From NCBI GenBank assembly GCA_006176705.1, contig QRFJ01004876.1, forward strand, positions 1-64,000: 64,000 nucleotides of DNA. Direction: 5' to 3'. How positions within the stretch are numbered: position 1 is the first letter of the stretch; the number at the start of each line of letters is the position of its first letter. This stretch comes from Cocos nucifera (lineage: Eukaryota; Streptophyta; Magnoliopsida; Arecales; Arecaceae). Shown piece after piece: positions 58,878 through 64,000 of the stretch. The notes under the pieces are model-generated. The model ran no database searches and was not told the origin of the DNA. It worked only from the letters and a program-made list of their open reading frames with translations. The position numbers and the translations under genes were made by a program.

Positions 58878-61061
58878 ATGTCAAGGGAGAAAAAAATACA
58901 TGGAACATGATACGAAGCAATCTAGAAAATATGAACTAGTGAAGTTTCCAAATCACAAGAGAAAAGCATTCAAGGAGAAGGAAAGTTAATACAAAACATC
59001 TAGTTTTATCATGGGTTTTTCTCATCCTCATTTTGTCATAAGGTACAAGTCTAAAATGATCACATGTTCCCTTACTTTTAGCTTGCATGGCATACGTCAA
59101 GGCATAGCATCAATGTATCAACTTATTAGTAAAAGAAGTTTGATTCAATGGTTATGCAAATTTGCTTTGAGAAATTTAAAAAATAAACATAAGTTTTGGA
59201 GCTATATATTTTAATTTTTGTTCCCAAGGTAATTGAGATTAGGCCATCAATTGACCACCATTTTATGTTTAACTCCTTTTAACTGAAAAATTTATACCCA
59301 CCCCTTGATTTTGATGGATGTTTTATGTTTAGTCTCCAACCCTGCTATTTACACTCATCTTAACAATTTAGATGGTGATCAAGAGCAAATGCTATTTGGA
59401 TCAAGTGTGATGAGGGTAGGGTAGGCAAGAATCACGTGATCCTTTATGGATTGTGAAAAGTTTGACCATGATAAATTTTACAACTATGGAGGTATAGACC
59501 AATGGAGAAGAATTCAATCAAAAGTTGGCCAAAAAGCTTAGAACTTGATAGTGATCAATCATAATATGTGAAAGTAGACAAAGGTGACTAAAGCAGTCTT
59601 AGGGATAGTCCCGAATACAAAAACTTACCTTAGGTTAAAAAGACATTATTATCGACTTGATATTTGCAAAGCAATGATACTAATGAACATGCATAGTGAA
59701 GGATAAATGGTGTCAATTATCAAAATCATCAAGAGTGGAGGCCAAATATGAAAGCAACAATCAGAGTGTACAATTATTAAATAGTTAACATAAACAAGTA
59801 AAAATTATACCTTGTATTAACTTTTGTGAACCTTATGTGGAAAGGTAGTTTGATAGCATGCAAAACAAGGTTCTAAAACTTGCATAGCATAACATTTAAT
59901 GCTTATGATCAAATTGTTATAAGGCCAGAGAACTATTTTTTTGTTTACTCAAGTTTGTAGTTTCTATTATTTCTCAAAAATAAATAATAAGATGCTAGTG
60001 GTATTTTACTATAACAAAAAAATTACAACTTTCTAATATATACGAAAGATAAACTAGTGTCAAGTCCTTCTAAGAAGGTAATTGATATTTACAATTTTGT
60101 CTTCTCAAATTTTGAGTTGCAACATAAGAATGTGAGAGAGTGAGTCAATCCAAGATTGGTGGGATAGGATTTGCCTCTTAAGTTGCAAAAATAATTGTTA
60201 TGATCTTTCACTATAATACCCTATGCAACTACCAGGGTCTTTTCTGCAAATCCAATTGCAAGTCACATAAGTTGCAAGCAAATAAATAGTTGCAAAGTTT
60301 TTTTTTTTTTGGTAAAATTTGCAAAGATTCTTTACAATCTCCGTTGCTAAGCATAATTGTATTAGGTGCAATATGGATTACCTTAGTAGTGTTGCTCAAT
60401 AACTTTAATATAAAATAGGAAGAAAACCAACTTAAAAATTGAAATTAAATTCTGTCATGTGTTATATGCTTAATTAGGATCATATATGAATAAGAAAAGG
60501 CTAACTAATTGCCATTTAATGTATTAAGATACTGGAGAGCTTATATTATTGTCTGCAAGATTTTAGTAATTTGGTGACTAAATTAAGGAAGTTTCATATC
60601 ACAAGAAGGATTCTATAATCAGAAGTTAATTGGAGAATTTTGATGACATTTTCTTAACACATTTTAGTTTTTTTATTAATTGATAAAAAGCATCAGAGTG
60701 AAAGACTTCTCATCATGTACATCATGGTACTACCTAATTAAAATAATATCAAACCTATGTACCGTGAGTATAAGACTTTTTAATTTCTTCTTTCTAATCA
60801 ACAATTAGAAGTAAAATAATACTTAAAATAAGAAAAATGGTGAATCTCTTTCAATCAATCAAGTATTGGTAAAATATTATTTTGAAAAAGAAAATCAAGT
60901 ATATTTTAAGTCAAAATGAAGCTGAACATATATGTATGAATAATTATTTGTAATAATTATTTGCTTGTAAAGAGGGATTATAGATATTATAATTCTTTTC
61001 AAAAGAAAAAATGTCATAGACAAAGAAAATCCCAATAGATCATGCTGGATAGCAAATATCT
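58878..61061. other. Unassigned AT-rich DNA
   Basis: The expected 5' LTR and primer site of J are not found here, so J is truncated at about 58880. The rest has no supported frame. Words of the type AGTTGCAA recur at 60110-60300 (60117, 60182, 60266, 60278, 60289), perhaps an old short transposon, and a T-run lies at 60299-60310. Confidence 0.5.
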
Positions 61062-61069
61062 CTTATGTT
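61062..61069. repeat. 8-bp target site duplication of the hAT element (left)
   Basis: CTTATGTT is repeated exactly at 62325-62332. Eight bases is the length made by hAT transposases. Confidence 0.9.
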
Positions 61070-62324
61070 TAGGGGTGGCAAAATATGACCCGACCCCCCA
61101 ACCTGACTAGTGATCAACCCATCATAAATAGATTTAGGTTTGGACTAAAACATATTCGGATCATAAATAGGTTGATCCATTTAACCTATTTTTTATTTTG
61201 GTCGGGTTCAAGTTTCAAACATCTAACCTGCTTAACCTATTTAATCCATATAATTTTTGGGTTGGACTTGTATATTATTAACTGGGCCATTTGAGTAATG
61301 AGCTAATTGGACTCCTCTGCTGGTTTTGCATGAGACGCAGTTCGACCATATCAAATCCCATGGTGGAAGGCATGCCACGCAACCCTTGTATTTCACTGAT
61401 TACACTATGCCCATGGCACCCCTTGTATCTCGCCGGTACCATAAGTCCCGTGGCTAGGATTTTCCACTCTTCCCCTCCCTTTCTTTCTTCTCTGTGTCAC
61501 CGCTGTTTCAGAAACTGCCAAGGCCAAGTCCGACCAAGCTTGCCACTTGCCGGATGCAAAGGAACTGGAGACTAAGGAGGCGGTGGGGCATCGACTGGAG
61601 GTGCTCCCCAATGCCACCACCTATGCCACCGTCAAATTTCTCTTCCAGGTTTACTCCCTCCACTCCCTTCTAGGTGACAACAGCCTTCTCCTCTCTACCC
61701 ACTCTACTGCCATGCATGTCGTCCGCTTCTCCTGCTCCTGCTCCAATGGCATTGGCATATCCACCCACAACCCCTCCATATATAAGGTCAAGGCCGGTGA
61801 CAGCTTCAGCACCGACAGAAGCAGTGGATTCTACTACCATGCAGCGATGACCTAGTGGTCCACTATGCCCATATAATGACGGCCGAAAACTCGGTGAAGG
61901 GGATCGTGGCGGAGTTCAGGACATATGAGGACAAGGGTAGAGTGCCTAAGCCAGAGGCGGTCAAGAGCTTTGGTCGGGCGGGGTTAAAGGCAACGAGAGC
62001 ATAGTGAGGGTGGAAAGGCACTCAAGCGGAAAGGCACTCAAGCGGAAATGCAGTGAGGGCAGTCAGGCGGAGTCCATGAGCAGGTTTTCTTTTTTTTTTC
62101 TTCAAATAGGTTGTAAATATATTGGATTCTATTATTTTTTAACTAGGTTATAAATGGGTCACAAACAAGTCGAATCACATAACCTATATATTAAGTAGGT
62201 TAGGTTCGGATTTTAAATTTTAACCTATTTAATAAAGAGGTCGGGTCCAGATTTAGAACTTTTTGACTTGACCTATAACTAACCCAACCCATTTATATCC
62301 AACCCGACCTATTTGCCACCCCTA
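61070..62324. mobile_element. Non-autonomous hAT element carrying a captured gene fragment (Pack-type)
   Basis: Terminal inverted repeats TAGGGGTGGCAAA and (reverse) TAGGGGTGGCAAAT, flanked by the exact 8-bp duplication CTTATGTT. Both subterminal parts (61085-61285 and 62095-62315) are full of short hAT-type words such as GGTTGAC/GGGTC and AACCTATTTAA in both directions. There is no transposase. The centre (about 61300-62085) is GC-rich, coding-like and contains a LysM gene fragment. Size and structure match the hAT-type Pack-MITEs described in plants. Confidence 0.88.
61463..62004 (+). pseudogene. Captured fragment of a LysM receptor-like gene (LYM/LYP/CEBiP type)
   Basis: One frame reads a hydrophobic leader (LPLPFFLLCVTAVS), then LPNATTYATVKFLFQVYSLH, LLGDNSL, and FSCSCSNGIGISTHNPSIYK followed by VKAGDSF, i.e. 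the Cys-pair and start of the first LysM repeat as in GPI-anchored LysM proteins that bind chitin or peptidoglycan fragments at the plasma membrane. It stops at 61853. In the next frame VVHYAHIMTAENSVKGIVAE (about 61856-61920) equals the start of the second LysM repeat (usual word VVHYAH). The part between the two repeats is gone, and there is no in-frame start before the leader. It cannot give a normal receptor; a short chimeric transcript is possible. Confidence 0.7.
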
Positions 62325-62332
62325 CTTATGTT

Positions 62333-63765
62333 TGAGCTATTTGCTAATAATTCTTCCTTTGCCTTGCTGTTGCAGAAAATGCTTTAATTTGTTCTTAACA
62401 TCATTGACAATGGGATGTTTGGTTCCAGCATCTCTTCTAAATTCACTTGATTCGGTTTCTGGGTTCACCAGTGTTCAAGTGACGTGCATTTAGATTCCTA
62501 TTTTGTGGAAACTTCACATTCTTTTTGCTAAGTTGCATGAGCTTTGAGGCAACTAGCTAACTTATTCTAGAAATAACCATTTTCCTTGTGGTTTTCTATG
62601 CATGTGATTCACAAAATACTACTTAAAGTAATTACTTTCCATGGTTGATGCTGTCAAATATAACAAAGAATTAAGTGGATGCTTAACATGTCTTTGTTAC
62701 CATGATATATAGCATTTTCATCAACTTGTTATGAATTTGCAAGCAATGTCTATTTCCCATTTATGTGTAGTGCCAACGACTGTGAACCGGTATGCGCACA
62801 TATAGACCAACATCGGCTTATACGAATTGGCATGAAGTGATTGATATTGGTAGGAAACCTATTTTTCCTCAAATACCATTCGTATGTTATAAATTGTTGG
62901 TTAGATTCAAGTATAAATCGAGCAGCCCTTCTCCCCCGTCGACCCGGTCTACCAACCATTTTGGTTTAGACATTCAGCATGATCAAATTCAACAGCTGGC
63001 TATTAGATCGCAAATAGGCACCATGTAATTGTATGTCCATCTTGAATGTGGTTCACTAATGATCATACGACACAACTGATGACACAACTTTTCAGCTTGA
63101 ATCCTAAATTTTGTATGATTGATGTAAGTGTCATTAAATGTGCTTAAAAGGTCAAGCATTTTAAAGCTTAAGACATGGATTGACACATGCAAGCAAATAT
63201 TTGTAAGAATTGACTTGGTCCTTCTTTTCTTAAGTTATTCTATTGCTATGAACCTAAAATATTATAGTATCTTTTATTTATATAGTTGTCAACTTGAAGT
63301 AGTTTTTAAATTCTACATTTGTTAATCAAGCGCTTGAATGGAATTGTCTTATAAATTGTAGGGAGATGTGGGGAAAGGTAATATAACATGACTAAGTGAG
63401 ACTAGTCATCACACAATTATTCAGACCATATTCCTTTGTTTTAATTTAATTTTTTATTTTATATGTTTCCTTTATTAATTTTAGATATTGCATGTCCATT
63501 TTTCTTATTTTCATGGAGGAAAATGTGATTTCTGGGATGCAAGCGAAATTGTTATCCAGGTTGCAAATAAATAGGTCATGCTTAACTCGGTAATATGTCT
63601 TTTTTTTTTTTTTGAGAAGCAATTGTAATATGCTTAATTGAACTCATCATTTGATTTAACAAACAAAGCAAGATTCTGCTTTATTCAACAATTTACTCAG
63701 GAACCAAAGTTTCCCGTCTAGTAAGACCCAAACTTATTCCAAGCTTGGCTTATAAAGGTACCACA
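62333..63765. other. Unassigned DNA right of the hAT element
   Basis: No family match. TTGCTGTTGCAGAAAATG at 62366-62383 looks like a splice acceptor, but no exon is visible behind it. A T-run is at 63599-63614 and AAAGCAAGATTCTGCTTT (63666-63683) is a short inverted repeat. Confidence 0.4.
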
Positions 63766-63925
63766 TTAACCTTGGCTCGGGTTGGATGCATCCACATTAC
63801 CTAGTGGCACGACGCTTCCGACTAAGGTTGCATCAACATAAATGGCGTTGAGGTTCCAGTGATCAGCAGAGACCGCTGGAGACTCTTCGAGAAGCATGTG
63901 GATATGCCAATAATTAGCGTTTAGC
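63766..63925 (-). other. Possible last exon or old coding fragment (weak)
   Basis: In reverse an open frame of about 52 codons (HMLLEESPAVSADHWNLNAI, then YVDATLVGSVVPLGNVDASN) ends in TAA at 63766; AATAAA follows some 80 bp later (63687-63682 in reverse). Composition is protein-like and better than the surroundings, but I do not recognise the family and no splice acceptor is clear. It may equally be part of a transposon. Confidence 0.2.
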
Positions 63926-64000
63926 CTCTAATATGACATTTGGAAGTGTGTAAATTGCTTGGGCTTTGACTTGATTGAATATATTTACTTATATAATTAA

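Noticed and set aside
62366..62383. TTGCTGTTGCAGAAAATG as a splice acceptor with start codon
   Set aside because: No open frame or coding bias follows; a chance match is likely in AT-rich DNA.

Overview
The window reads as nuclear DNA of a flowering plant, most likely a monocot with a retrotransposon-rich genome; a palm-like genome is my guess from the mix of families, not a demonstrated identity. I see no intact host gene, no tRNA or rRNA gene and nothing prokaryotic. About nine tenths of the sequence can be assigned to LTR retrotransposons nested in one another, plus one DNA transposon near the right end. Family names rest on recalled motifs (Athila-type gag, Sirevirus-type gag and polypurine tracts, Angela- or Tork-type pol), not on a search.

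Left block (1-23303). The end of a Ty3-gypsy element and its LTR (L, 232-928, resuming at 18650) was split by a copia element A (929-18649, 5-bp target duplication TGATG). A was itself hit twice: by the Athila-like, gag-remnant element B1 (3002-10093, target duplication ATAGT) and, inside its 3' LTR, by the gag-only Sirevirus-like element G (10925-17994, target duplication AACTC/GACTC). Then follow a minus-strand fragment of a C-type LTR, a Sirevirus 3' end with its LTR (I, 20636-22490) and a minus-strand Sirevirus LTR fragment.

Middle block (23304-38230). A long copia LTR, D, was broken by B2 (24382-32133, minus strand, target duplication CTAAC), a second copy of the B family that still carries the gag core missing from B1, and by the Angela-like element C (33089-37903), whose 5' LTR is fused directly to the start of integrase.

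Right block (about 38240-58877) is one large minus-strand Sirevirus, J, read from gag at 58877 down to its 3' LTR at 38852. It is interrupted by K (52522-56292, a GC-rich non-autonomous copia-type element) and by E (41255-49901, a Tork-like copia), and E in turn carries a Sirevirus fragment H. Both J and H have an extra open frame between RNase H and the 3' LTR. Upstream of that frame lies a small LTR-like block: family-specific palindromes followed by a TATA-like box.

Right edge. After about 2.2 kb of unassigned AT-rich DNA comes a 1255-bp hAT-type element (61070-62324) with an 8-bp target duplication. It carries a captured, rearranged fragment of a LysM receptor-like (LYM/LYP/CEBiP-type) gene, the only clearly host-derived coding sequence in the window. 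The last 1.7 kb is unassigned apart from a weak exon candidate.

The items I would follow first are the hAT element with the LysM fragment, the LTR-like block in front of the post-pol frame of H and J, the contrast between B1 and B2, and the patchwork 5' and 3' LTRs of B1.
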